64,000 bases of DNA from Polyangiaceae bacterium (GTDB lineage Bacteria; Myxococcota_A; Polyangia; Polyangiales; Polyangiaceae), in contig JAICTZ010000011.1 in NCBI GenBank assembly GCA_025936115.1, forward strand, positions 158,755 through 222,754. Reading direction: 5' to 3'. Under the pieces are notes generated by a model, which saw only the letters and a program-made list of their open reading frames with translations, did no database searches and was not told the origin of the DNA. This document shows, in pieces, positions 50,953 to 60,072 of this stretch. A program made the translations under genes and the position numbers. Position 1 is the first letter of the stretch. Every line of letters begins with the position of its first letter.

Positions 50953-51753
50953 ATGAACGCGCTCGCCTTCGTCGAAACCTCGCTCGAAGGCCGCGCGCTC
51001 GTGTTTCTCTGCGTGCTCGCGCGCATCTCGGGGCTCGTCGTCGTCGCGCCGGGGCCCTGGACGGTGGCGCCGTTGCGCGTGCGCGCCGCTTTCACGGTGC
51101 TGCTCGCCTTCGTCGCGACGCTGTCGCCGCTCGCGCACGGCATCGAGCTCTCCGAAAAGCCGCTCACGGTGGCGCTCGCGATCACGAGCGACTTCGCCGT
51201 CGGTGCCTGCATGGGCATGACGGTGCGGCTCGTCGTCGCGGTGTCCGAGATCGCGGGCGAGTTCATCGCGCCGCAGCTCGGTATCGGCGTCGCGCAGCTG
51301 TTCGATCCGCACCAGCACACGTCAGAAACGCCGATCGGCGCCGTTTTCCGGCACCTCGCGCTGCTCGTCGCCGTGCTCGTCGGCCTGCATCGGCAGGTGC
51401 TCGCGGCGCTGCTCGGCAGCTTTCACGTGCTGCCGCCGGGTGAGCTCGTCGATGCCGGACGCGCGGGCGGCGCGATCCTCGCGCTCACGACTCAGAGCGT
51501 CGAGGCCGGCATCCGCATGGCGCTGCCGACCGTCGCCGTGCTCTTCATGGTTCAGATCGCGCTCGCGTTCATCGCGCGCGCGGCTCCGGCGCTACAAATC
51601 TTCTCCGTCGGCTTTGCCGTCACGCTCGGTGTCGGTTTGCTCGTCATCGTGGTGTCGCTGCCCGACAGCGCCCGGCTCATGATCAGCGAAATGTCACACG
51701 TCGACGGGCGGGTGCAGTCGCTCGTCGCGCTGCTCGCGGAGCCTCCGCCATGA
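50953..51753 (+). CDS. fliR: Flagellar export gate protein FliR
   Basis: The 266-residue membrane protein has about six helices with the FliR pattern ('ARISGLVVVAPGPWTVAPLR', 'IAGEFIAPQLGIGVAQLFDP', 'LALAFIARAAPALQIFSVGF'). It completes the FliP5-FliQ4-FliR1 gate. The length is normal. The stop overlaps the flhB ATG by 4 bp. Confidence 0.95.
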   Translation: MNALAFVETSLEGRALVFLCVLARISGLVVVAPGPWTVAPLRVRAAFTVLLAFVATLSPLAHGIELSEKPLTVALAITSDFAVGACMGMTVRLVVAVSEIAGEFIAPQLGIGVAQLFDPHQHTSETPIGAVFRHLALLVAVLVGLHRQVLAALLGSFHVLPPGELVDAGRAGGAILALTTQSVEAGIRMALPTVAVLFMVQIALAFIARAAPALQIFSVGFAVTLGVGLLVIVVSLPDSARLMISEMSHVDGRVQSLVALLAEPPP

Positions 51754-52814
51754 GCGACGACGACGACAGCGAGAAAACACAAGAAGCGACGCCGGAACGG
51801 AGACGTCAGGCGCGGGAGAACGGCCAATTCCCCCGCGCCAAAGACACCGGTTCGGTGGCCGCTACGATCGCGCTCCTCTTGGGACTCTCGGGTTTCGGCG
51901 GCACGTTGGTCGGCGAGATCCGAGCCTTTGCTCTGCGTTGCTTTCGCGACACGGCTGCCGTCGCCAACGCGGGCTTCGACGTGATCGGCCACGAGGCGGC
52001 GATCACGCTCGCCGGCGTGATCGGCCCGATCGCCGGCATCGCGGCGCTCGCCGCCGTCGCAGCCGGACTCTGGGAGGCGGGCTTCAACCCGGAGCTCGAG
52101 CTCGCGATGCCCAAGTGGGAGCGGCTCGATCCAATCGCGAAGCTCGGCCAACTCTTTTCGCCCAAAGCCGCGGCGGCGAGCACGCTCCTCGCGCTCGGAC
52201 GCGTGGGCGCGGTGGGCTTCGTGGCGTACCAAGTGATTCAGCGCGAGCTACCGAAGCTCGAAAGGCTGTCGACGGCGCGCCTCTCCGACGGTGCGCTCGC
52301 CTGCTGCGAAGTGCTCTCGAAGCTCGGCCTCTGGTGCTCGCTCGCGCTCGTCGTGCTCACGGGGCTCGACTACGGCTACTCCTGGGTGCGCCACGAGAAG
52401 AGCATCATGATGTCGCTCGACGAGGTCAAACGCGAGCACCACCAGCAGGAAGGTGATCCGCGGCTCAAGGCGCGGCAACGTGCCCGCGCGCGCGAACGCA
52501 TCCGTCGCGGCTTGAAGAAGCAGGTGCTCGAATCCGACGTCATCATCGCGAATCCCACGCACATCGCCGTCGGTCTCCGTTACCGACCGGCGCAAGGCGC
52601 CCCGCAGGTCCTCGCGCGCGGCTTCGACGAAGTGGCGCTTTACATGCGTCAAATCGCCGAAGAAGCGAACGTGCCGATCGTCGAGAACAAGCCGCTCGCC
52701 CGCGCCCTTGCGCAAGTCAAAGTCGGCAAAATGATTCCGCTCGAGCTCTACGCCGCCGTCGCGGAAGTGCTCGCCTTCGTCTACCGCTTGAAGAACCGCG
52801 GACGCCGCGCTTAG
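51750..52814 (+). CDS. flhB: Flagellar export switch protein FlhB
   Basis: The 354-residue protein has four membrane helices and a cytoplasmic domain with the self-cleaving NPTH site (N268 in 'SDVIIANPTHIAVGLRY'). Cleavage plus FliK switches export from rod/hook to filament substrates. The N-terminus 'DDSEKTQEATPERRRQAREN' is canonical. It is the last gene of the plus-strand operon. flhA, which often follows, is absent; the next gene is convergent. Confidence 0.97.
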   Translation: MSDDDDSEKTQEATPERRRQARENGQFPRAKDTGSVAATIALLLGLSGFGGTLVGEIRAFALRCFRDTAAVANAGFDVIGHEAAITLAGVIGPIAGIAALAAVAAGLWEAGFNPELELAMPKWERLDPIAKLGQLFSPKAAAASTLLALGRVGAVGFVAYQVIQRELPKLERLSTARLSDGALACCEVLSKLGLWCSLALVVLTGLDYGYSWVRHEKSIMMSLDEVKREHHQQEGDPRLKARQRARARERIRRGLKKQVLESDVIIANPTHIAVGLRYRPAQGAPQVLARGFDEVALYMRQIAEEANVPIVENKPLARALAQVKVGKMIPLELYAAVAEVLAFVYRLKNRGRRA

Positions 52815-52816
52815 CG

Positions 52817-52828
52817 ACGGCTCGCCGT
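52817..52828. terminator. Short hairpin between flhB and the giant surface protein gene
   Basis: ACGGC-TC-GCCGT (52817-52828) forms a 5-bp stem exactly between the convergent stop codons, which are 16 bp apart. The stem and loop are very short and there is no T-run, so termination function is doubtful. Confidence 0.25.
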
Positions 52829-52830
52829 GC

Positions 52831-55800
52831 TCACGACTGATCCGAATGCTCGCGATGCGCAGGCGGCCGCGAGCTGGGCGTGCCGAGCGAGCGGGTCCGC
52901 CGCCGCCGAATTCTACGTCCGACTGCCATGAGCATTGCGAGCGCCAGTGCCGGCGTCCAAGTGAGCGCCGTCGCGTCCGCTCGGGGCGCGCTCAGCCTGC
53001 AAGTGACACCTCCGCCAGCGAGCGTCGTCCCGGCAACCGTGTACGGCTCGAGGTAGTCGGGCTTGCCGTCGTGGTTGGCGTCACCGAGCTCCGTGCGCGT
53101 CGGGTGACCGTCGCCGTCATCGTCCGGATCTAAGTAATCGGGGATGCCGTCGCGGTCCGTGTCGATGGCGTCTTCTGGATGGCCGTCGCCGTTGGGATCG
53201 GCTCGCTCGGCGGTCGTGAGCAGGGTGTCGCCATCGTCGTCGGCGTCGAGGAAATCCGGGACGTGGTCGCGATCGCTGTCCCGCGCGTCCTTCGGGTCGC
53301 CGTCGCCGTTCGCGTCCGGAGCCTCGTCGGCGGTGTAGAGGCCGTCGCCGTCGTCGTCGTCGTCGAGGTAGTTCGGCGTGCCGTCGCCGTCGGTGTCGTC
53401 GTCGTATGCGCCGTCGCCATTCTTGTCCTCGAAGAGTGTCGCGAGGCCGTCGCCGTCGTCGTCGCTATCGTAAACGTCCGGGTGCGTGTCGCCGTCGCGA
53501 TCGGCAAGAGTGGCGAGCACTCCCGCCGCGTCGAGGTCGAAGGCGTCGTCGAGTCCGTCCGCGTCGGAATCGGTGCCGAGCGGTGTCATGTCGGGCTTGC
53601 CGTCGGCGTCGGCATCGTGCGCTTCAATCAGGTCGCCCACGCCATCCGCGTCACTATCGCTGTCGAGCATATCGGGGCTGCCGTCCGCGTCGAAATCCGG
53701 GCGCGCGAGCGGGGTGCCGCCGGCGACGGGATCGACGACGTCGAGGAGTCCGTTGCGGTCGGCGTCGTCCCCATCGGCGCGTCCGTCGCCGTCCGCGTCC
53801 GTGCCACCTGCCTCGACGCAATCGGTGATGCCGTCGCCGTCGGCATCGAGATCGAGCGCGTCGAGCAGCCCATCGCCGTCGGTGTCGGGGAGCGTCGACG
53901 CGCTCACGATCACGCTCGCGTCCGAGGGATCGGCGTCCACTCCGTCGAGCAACCCGTCGCCGTCAGCGTCAGCGTGGCCGTCGAGACGCCCGTCGCCGTC
54001 GCGATCCAGCGCGACCCAGCCTGCCTCCACGACGTCCGGCACGCCGTCGCCGTCGGCGTCGAGATCGAGCAGGTTCGAGATGCCGTCGCCGTCGCGATCG
54101 CCGGTACCTTCGTCCGTATTCGGTATGCCGTCATTGTCCGCGTCGGCGTCGGACGAATCGGGGACGCCGTCGCCGTCGCTGTCGTTCTCGCCGCGATCGC
54201 ACCTGCCGTCGCGATTCGCGTCGGCGCCGTCGTTCTTGGGATCGCCGCCGCTCCCGTCGGCACCCGTGCGCGAGCAATCGTCGCAAGAGTCGTGGTCGAC
54301 GTCGCGACAGCGCTCTGGATCGCGGGGCGCGATATCGGACGCGTCCGGTACGCCGTCGCCGTCGGCATCGGGCTCGTGCGCGTCGCAGCTGCCGTCGTGG
54401 TCAGCGTCGGGACCGTCGTTCTTCGGATCGCCGCCGCTGCGATCGGCGGCCGTCACGCCGCAGTCATCACAACCGTCATGGTCGGTGTCGCGACACACGT
54501 GGGGATCGCGGGGGTCGGAGTCGGCGCCGTCCTTCACGCCGTCGTCGTCGTCGTCGCTGTCGCCAGCGTCGCAGAGGCCGTCGTGGTCGAGGTCGGCACC
54601 GTCGTTCTTGGGATTGCCCCCGCTGCCGTCGGCGCGCGTCACGCTGCAGTCGTCGCAGCCGTCCCCGTCGCCGTCGAGACAATGCGCCGCGTCCCTCGGC
54701 GCCGTGTCCTTCGTGTCGGCGACGCCGTCCCCGTCGTCATCTGGATCGCCCGTATCGCAGAGCCCGTCGCCATCGAGGTCCGGCCCGTCGCCGGCGACGC
54801 TGCCGCCGCTCCTGTCCGCGCCGGTCGAAGAGCAGTCGTCACACGAGTCGCCGTCCGCGTCGCGGCAGCGGTGCGCGTTCGTCGGCTCCGTATCGCTCGC
54901 GTCGGCGACGCCGTCGTCGTCGTCGTCGGGATCGCCCGTGTCGCAGAGCCCGTCGCCGTCGAGGTCGGCGCCGTCGTTCGCCGTGTTGCCACCGCCATGG
55001 TCGGCGCCCGTCGTCGAGCAATCGTCGCAGCCGTCGAGGTCGACATCGCGACACACGTGCGGGTCGTTCACGGCGGCATCGAAGCCGTCGGCGACGCCGT
55101 CCCCGTCCGTGTCGTCCTCACCCGCGTTGCAAATGCCGTCGCCGTCGGAGTCGGGTCCGTCGTTCGCCGTGTTGCCGCCGCTGTGATTTGGCCCCGTGAG
55201 CGCGCAGTCGTCGCAGGAGTCGTGGTCCAGATCGCGACAGGCGTGCGCGTTCGCGGGCGCACTGTCCGCGGTGTCGGGGACGCCGTCGTCGTCGTCGTCG
55301 CTGTCGCCCGCGTCGCAAACGCCGTCGGCGTCGGTATCGATTCCGTCGTTCGCCGTATCGCCGCCGCTGTGGTTTGCGCGTGTGAGGGCGCAATCGTCAC
55401 AACCGTCGTGGTCGAGATCGCGGCAGAGCGCTGGATTCGTGGGTGCGGCGTCGGACCCGTCGGGCACTCCGTCGTCGTCGTCGTCGGTATCGCCTGCGTC
55501 GCAGGCGCCGTCGGCGTCGGCATCGGGGCCGTCGTTCGTCACGCTGCCGCCGCTACCGTTCGCGCCCGTGACCCAGCAATCGTCACACGAATCGCCGTCG
55601 TCGTCGCGGCAGCGGTGGGGGTCGCTCGGCGCCGAATCGCTCGCGTCCGGCACGCCGTCGCCGTCGCCGTCGAGATCACCCGCGTTGCAGATGCCGTCGC
55701 GGTCGTCGTCGCTGCCGTCATTTTGCACGTCGCCGCCGCTGCCGTTCGCGCCCGTGACCGAGCAGTCGTCACACGAGTCGCCGTCCGCATCGCGGCAGTG

Positions 55801-58800
55801 GCTCGGATCGAGCGGAGCGGAGTCGCTCGCGTCCGGCACGCCGTCGCCATCGTCGTCGCCGTCGCCCAGATCGCAGCGCCCGTCAGCGTCGAGGTCGAGC
55901 CCGTCGCCCGCGACGTCGCCGCCGCTGCCGTTGGCACCCGTAACGGAGCAATCGTCGCAGCCGTCTGCGTCGAGATCTCGGCAAATGTTGGGGTTCAAGG
56001 GCGACGCGTCCGACGCGTCAGGAACGCCGTCGCCGTCGTCGTCACCGTCTCCCGCGTTGCACTGCCCGTCGGCATCGAAATCCGGGCCGTCGTTGGCGAT
56101 GTTGCCGCCGCTGCCGTTGGCACCCGTGACGGCGCAATCGTTGCAGCCGTCCGCATCGAGATCGCTGCATACGAACGGGTTTGCCGGATCGTCGTCTTGG
56201 CTGTCGGGAACGCCGTCGCCGTCGTCGTCGCTGTCCCCCGCGTTGCACATACCGTCCGCGTCGGTATCGAGCCCGTCGTTGGCGACGCGACCGCCGCTGC
56301 CGTTCGCGCCCGTGAGCGTGCAGTCGTCGCACGCGTCAGCGTCTAGATCGCGGCACGCGTTCGGGTTCGTGGGCGCAACGTCTTCGGTGTCGATGACGCC
56401 GTCGTTGTCGTCGTCGGTATCACCCGTGTTGCACAGGCCGTCAGCGTCGGTGTCGAGCCCGTCGTTCGTGATGTCTCCGCCGCTGTCATTGCCGCCCGTG
56501 AGGCTGCAATCGTCGCAGCCGTCGTGGTCGAGATCGCGGCAACGATTGGGATCCGACGGTGCGGAGTCGACCAGGTCGGGCACGCCGTCGTTGTCGAGGT
56601 CGCTGTCGCCGCTGTCGCAGCGCCCGTCGTGGTCGAGATCGGGGCCGTCGTCGAGTGGGTTGCCGCCGCTACCGTTGGCCCCGCTGACGGCGCAATCGTC
56701 GCAACCGTCGGCGTCGAGATCGTGGCATGAGTTCGGATTGGAAGGCGCCGTATCGTTGCCATCGGGGACGCCGTCGCCGTCGTCGTCCGGGTCCCCGGCG
56801 TTGCAGAGTCCGTCCCCGTCGACGTCCGTGCCGTCGTTGGCGACGTTGCCGCCGCTGCCGTTCGCTCCGGTGACCGCGCAATCGTCACAGCCGTCGTGGT
56901 CGAGGTCGTGGCACACGCTCGGGTTCGTCGGATCCGAGTCGCTGCCGTCGGGGACGCCGTCGCCGTCGTCGTCGGTGTCGCCGGCATCGCACTTGCCGTC
57001 CGCGTCGGTGTCGGTGCCATCGTTGGTGACGCTGCCGCCGCTGCCGTTCGGGCCGGTGACGGCGCAGTCGTCGCAAGAGTCGTTGTCGTCGTCGTGGCAA
57101 ACGTGGGCGTCGAGTGGCCCGGAGTCGCTGCCGTCAGGAACGCCGTCGTTGTCGTCATCCGAGTCGCCCGTGTCGCATTTACCGTCCGCGTCGGTGTCGG
57201 TGCCGTCGTTGGTGACGCTGCCGCCGCTCGCGTTGGCGCCCGTCACGGCGCAGTCGTTGCAGGAGTCGCCGTCGACGTCACGGCACAGGTGCGGGTCGAG
57301 CGGAGCCGAGTCGTTGCCGTCGGCGACGCCGTCGTCGTCGTCGTCCGGATCACCCGCGTCGCATTTGCCGTCCGCGTCGGTGTCGGTGCCGTCATTCGTG
57401 AGATTGCCACCGCTGCCATCGGCGCCGGTGAGCGTGCAGTCGTCGCACGAGTCGTTGTCGAGATCGCGGCAGGCGTTCGGGTTCAGCGGAGCCGTGTCAA
57501 CGGAATCGGGCACGCCGTCGTTATCCGAGTCGTTGTCGCCGGCGTCGCAACGGCCGTCGTGATCGAGGTCGGGTCCATCGTTCAGAGGATTGCCGCCGCT
57601 GCCGTTCGCGCCCGTGACGGAGCAGTCGTCACAGCCGTCCGAGTCCGAGTCCCTGCAGACGTTCTGGTTCAATGGCGAGGAGTCCGCCGCATCGAGCACG
57701 CCGTCGTTGTCGTCGTCGGGGTCTCCGGCGTTACACAGGCCGTCGGCATCCGTATCCGTGCCGTCGTTGGCAACGTTGCCTCCGCTGCCGTTCGCGCCGG
57801 TGAGCGCGCAATCGTTGCAGGAGTCGTTGTCGAGGTCGCGGCAGACGTTCGGGTTCAGCGGAGCCGAGTCGCTGCCGTCCGCGACGCCGTCGTTGTCGTC
57901 GTCTGGATCGCCCGCGTTGCAGAGGCCGTCACTGTCGGAGTCGGTACCGTCGTTCGTAAGGCTGCCGCCGCTGCCGTTGGCGCCCGTGATGGCGCAGTCG
58001 TCGCAGGAATCAGCGTCCAAGTCGTGGCAGACGAGGGGATTGAGCGGCGCCGTGTCGCTCGTGTCGGGGACGCCGTCGTTATCGTCGTCGGTGTCACCGG
58101 AGTTGCAAAGCCCATCGTTATCCGTGTCGGTGCCGTCGTTCGTGACGCTCCCGCCGCTACCGTCGGCGCCCGTGACGGCACAGTCGTCGCACGTGTCGTT
58201 GTCGAGGTCGTGGCAGACGTTCGCGTTCAGCGGCGCCGTATCGCTGGCATCGGGGACGCCGTCGTCGTCGTCGTCCGTGTCGCTGGTGTTGCACAGGCCG
58301 TCGCCGTCCGTGTCGGTGCCGTCGTTCGTGACGCTCCCGCCGCTATGGTTCGCGCCCGTGACGGAGCAGTCGTCGCACGAGTCGTGGTCGAAGTCGTGGC
58401 AAACGTACGGGTTCGTGGGCGCGCTGTCCGAGCTGTCGTCGACGCCGTCGCCGTCCGCGTCGACGGTCGGCGTCATGTAGTTCGGCTTGCCGTCGGCGTC
58501 CCCGTCGGGGCACGGCCAGCCCGACGGACATTCGACCGTGTCACTGAGACCGTCCGAGTCGGAATCGCCCGGCCCCGTCTCGGCAGGGTCGTAGGGGTTC
58601 GGAATCGAGTCGCCGTCGTTGTCCGTGAGCGTCACGCCCGGGAACCCGTAAGTCGTCGCGTTGGCGTCAACCGTGGCCATGAGCCCGTCGCCGTCGACGT
58701 CGACCGTGCTGTCGACGCGCCCGTTCGCGTTGGCGTCGAGCGCGGTATTGCCCGTCTCCACCAGGTCGAACTTGCCGTCGCCGTCGCTGTCGAGGTCCAG

Positions 58801-60072
58801 GACATCTCGCGTGCCGTCGCCGTCCGTATCGAGCAGCGCGTAGTTTTGAAGCCCGGATTCGCTCCCCGTTTCGAGGCTGTTCAGAAAGCCGTTCGCCCCG
58901 ACCGCGCCGTCCACCATGCCGTCGACGTTTGCGTCCGCCTGGCCGTGGCCGGCTTCCTTGAGATCGGGAATACCGTCGTTGTCGGAGTCGAGATCGTTGT
59001 GATTGGGTATCCCGTCCCCGTCGCCGTCGAACGCCGTGAGCACGGTGTCGCAGACGCCGTCGGCGCTGCTGTCCGTGCAGCCCGCTGCGACGCCGTCGCC
59101 CCGATCGCTCGCGTCGCGAAAGTTCGGGATGCCGTCGTTGTCGTGGTCCGCGTCCGGATCGACGCCGAACGAGTTCTCGCGATAATCGGCGATGCCGTCG
59201 TTGTCGTTGTCGCGATCGCTCGGATTCAAGACGCCGTCGCCGTCGGTGTCGCCGTCGCTACCGTCGGGGTACTTCGGATCCGTGACCGCCAGGGCGAGTG
59301 TGCCCGCGCCCGGCGCGCTCGCCGTGCCTGCAAGATCCACGCTGATCGAGTTGGCACTGCTCGACGTGCCGGCAATGATGCGAAGCGGTGTCGAAAGCGA
59401 GATCCCGGCGCTCTTCAAGACCGAGAGCGGCATCGAAAAGTCGAGGAAGTAATCCGCGGTGCTATTGAAGGTGGTGTCGGCGAGGACCGCTTCCAAATTG
59501 CCGCCGGCGTTCGTGTTGATGGTTATCGACGAAAGTTCGGTCTCCGCGGTGTCCTGCGGGCTTCCCGTCGTGCCCGGGGTCGTGTTCTGGGCAAAGACGA
59601 CGCGGCGCGGGTTGCCCGTGCCGTCCACCATCAACAAGAACTCGTACGCGTTGAAGTTCCCGTCGGTGTCGATGAGAATGCCCCAACCGTACGGTCGCAA
59701 GTTCGCGCCTTGAATCGGGTTATCGTCGAGGCGTAGTCGCACGAAGAAGTCGGTATCGTCCGCGTACACGTACACCGCCGGGTGCGCGGTATCGCCGACG
59801 ATTTCGCGAGCATTGTTCTGGCCGTCCGTCGACGGATCGCTCAGCGCTACGCCGTTTTGCTCGAGTGGTTTCCAACGCGAGCTGTTGAAAATGGCCGCCT
59901 GCGTGTCTTCACTCACCGACTCCTCGGACGCCGGCGCTCGCGAGCATGCGGAAGCTAACGCCAGCACGCCGCCGAGCCCGATGGTCAGGGCCGCGCGGCC
60001 GAACGGCTCGAACGCTGCCCTCATGGCACACTCCGACCGGCGAGCTTCGAAACGGGAGTCCGAGAGCGTCAT
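52831..60072 (-). CDS. Giant Asp-rich repeat lipoprotein with 23 four-Cys repeats and C-terminal anchor
   Basis: The 2413-residue protein begins with a lipoprotein signal ('LGGVLALASACSRAPASEES'). A beta-rich N-terminal domain (about 60-260) precedes a first set of TSP3-like DxDxDG calcium repeats (about 265-557). The core is 23 tandem 62-residue repeats (about 558-1983) of the type C-x7-C-x2-C-x24-C with 'DDC.vTGANGSGG' and 'D.DDDGDGVPD.SD'. More TSP3 repeats follow (1984-2345), then Cys2358, a membrane helix and RRIRRRR, like MYXO-CTERM but with a 20-residue tail. It is likely a long Ca2+-stiffened surface adhesin. The start ATG has GGAGG 6 nt upstream and overlaps the OmpA-like gene's stop; ATG 60024 is an alternative. 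Confidence 0.9.
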   Translation of the reverse strand: MTLSDSRFEARRSECAMRAAFEPFGRAALTIGLGGVLALASACSRAPASEESVSEDTQAAIFNSSRWKPLEQNGVALSDPSTDGQNNAREIVGDTAHPAVYVYADDTDFFVRLRLDDNPIQGANLRPYGWGILIDTDGNFNAYEFLLMVDGTGNPRRVVFAQNTTPGTTGSPQDTAETELSSITINTNAGGNLEAVLADTTFNSTADYFLDFSMPLSVLKSAGISLSTPLRIIAGTSSSANSISVDLAGTASAPGAGTLALAVTDPKYPDGSDGDTDGDGVLNPSDRDNDNDGIADYRENSFGVDPDADHDNDGIPNFRDASDRGDGVAAGCTDSSADGVCDTVLTAFDGDGDGIPNHNDLDSDNDGIPDLKEAGHGQADANVDGMVDGAVGANGFLNSLETGSESGLQNYALLDTDGDGTRDVLDLDSDGDGKFDLVETGNTALDANANGRVDSTVDVDGDGLMATVDANATTYGFPGVTLTDNDGDSIPNPYDPAETGPGDSDSDGLSDTVECPSGWPCPDGDADGKPNYMTPTVDADGDGVDDSSDSAPTNPYVCHDFDHDSCDDCSVTGANHSGGSVTNDGTDTDGDGLCNTSDTDDDDDGVPDASDTAPLNANVCHDLDNDTCDDCAVTGADGSGGSVTNDGTDTDNDGLCNSGDTDDDNDGVPDTSDTAPLNPLVCHDLDADSCDDCAITGANGSGGSLTNDGTDSDSDGLCNAGDPDDDNDGVADGSDSAPLNPNVCRDLDNDSCNDCALTGANGSGGNVANDGTDTDADGLCNAGDPDDDNDGVLDAADSSPLNQNVCRDSDSDGCDDCSVTGANGSGGNPLNDGPDLDHDGRCDAGDNDSDNDGVPDSVDTAPLNPNACRDLDNDSCDDCTLTGADGSGGNLTNDGTDTDADGKCDAGDPDDDDDGVADGNDSAPLDPHLCRDVDGDSCNDCAVTGANASGGSVTNDGTDTDADGKCDTGDSDDDNDGVPDGSDSGPLDAHVCHDDDNDSCDDCAVTGPNGSGGSVTNDGTDTDADGKCDAGDTDDDGDGVPDGSDSDPTNPSVCHDLDHDGCDDCAVTGANGSGGNVANDGTDVDGDGLCNAGDPDDDGDGVPDGNDTAPSNPNSCHDLDADGCDDCAVSGANGSGGNPLDDGPDLDHDGRCDSGDSDLDNDGVPDLVDSAPSDPNRCRDLDHDGCDDCSLTGGNDSGGDITNDGLDTDADGLCNTGDTDDDNDGVIDTEDVAPTNPNACRDLDADACDDCTLTGANGSGGRVANDGLDTDADGMCNAGDSDDDGDGVPDSQDDDPANPFVCSDLDADGCNDCAVTGANGSGGNIANDGPDFDADGQCNAGDGDDDGDGVPDASDASPLNPNICRDLDADGCDDCSVTGANGSGGDVAGDGLDLDADGRCDLGDGDDDGDGVPDASDSAPLDPSHCRDADGDSCDDCSVTGANGSGGDVQNDGSDDDRDGICNAGDLDGDGDGVPDASDSAPSDPHRCRDDDGDSCDDCWVTGANGSGGSVTNDGPDADADGACDAGDTDDDDDGVPDGSDAAPTNPALCRDLDHDGCDDCALTRANHSGGDTANDGIDTDADGVCDAGDSDDDDDGVPDTADSAPANAHACRDLDHDSCDDCALTGPNHSGGNTANDGPDSDGDGICNAGEDDTDGDGVADGFDAAVNDPHVCRDVDLDGCDDCSTTGADHGGGNTANDGADLDGDGLCDTGDPDDDDDGVADASDTEPTNAHRCRDADGDSCDDCSSTGADRSGGSVAGDGPDLDGDGLCDTGDPDDDGDGVADTKDTAPRDAAHCLDGDGDGCDDCSVTRADGSGGNPKNDGADLDHDGLCDAGDSDDDDDGVKDGADSDPRDPHVCRDTDHDGCDDCGVTAADRSGGDPKNDGPDADHDGSCDAHEPDADGDGVPDASDIAPRDPERCRDVDHDSCDDCSRTGADGSGGDPKNDGADANRDGRCDRGENDSDGDGVPDSSDADADNDGIPNTDEGTGDRDGDGISNLLDLDADGDGVPDVVEAGWVALDRDGDGRLDGHADADGDGLLDGVDADPSDASVIVSASTLPDTDGDGLLDALDLDADGDGITDCVEAGGTDADGDGRADGDDADRNGLLDVVDPVAGGTPLARPDFDADGSPDMLDSDSDADGVGDLIEAHDADADGKPDMTPLGTDSDADGLDDAFDLDAAGVLATLADRDGDTHPDVYDSDDDGDGLATLFEDKNGDGAYDDDTDGDGTPNYLDDDDDGDGLYTADEAPDANGDGDPKDARDSDRDHVPDFLDADDDGDTLLTTAERADPNGDGHPEDAIDTDRDGIPDYLDPDDDGDGHPTRTELGDANHDGKPDYLEPYTVAGTTLAGGGVTCRLSAPRADATALTWTPALALAMLMAVGRRIRRRRTRSLGTPSSRPPAHREHSDQS
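54124..58401 (-). repeat. 23 tandem 186-bp coding repeats
   Basis: Each 186-bp unit encodes a 62-residue module with cysteines at positions 1, 9, 12 and 37 and Asp-rich calcium-loop sequence. The units are similar but not identical at the DNA level (many synonymous and conservative changes), so the array is old rather than freshly expanded. The array produces long open frames on the other strand that have no coding value. Confidence 0.9.

Noticed and set aside
53179..56346. Open frame of 1055 codons on the plus strand, antisense to the giant protein
   Set aside because: It is created by the GTC/GAC-rich repeats of the minus-strand gene. Its predicted protein is a Val/Ala/Arg monotony with no fold or ribosome-binding site.
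55196..57562. Ser/Pro-rich open frame of 788 codons on the plus strand
   Set aside because: A third antisense frame of the same repeat array; composition follows the repeats and has no signal peptide or family motif.
54124..58401. Possible CRISPR array
   Set aside because: The 186-bp repeats are coding, have no short conserved direct repeats with unique spacers of constant length, and no cas genes are present.
56896..59736. Open frame of 946 codons on the plus strand
   Set aside because: Same cause: antisense shadow of the 186-bp repeat array, with no independent coding evidence.
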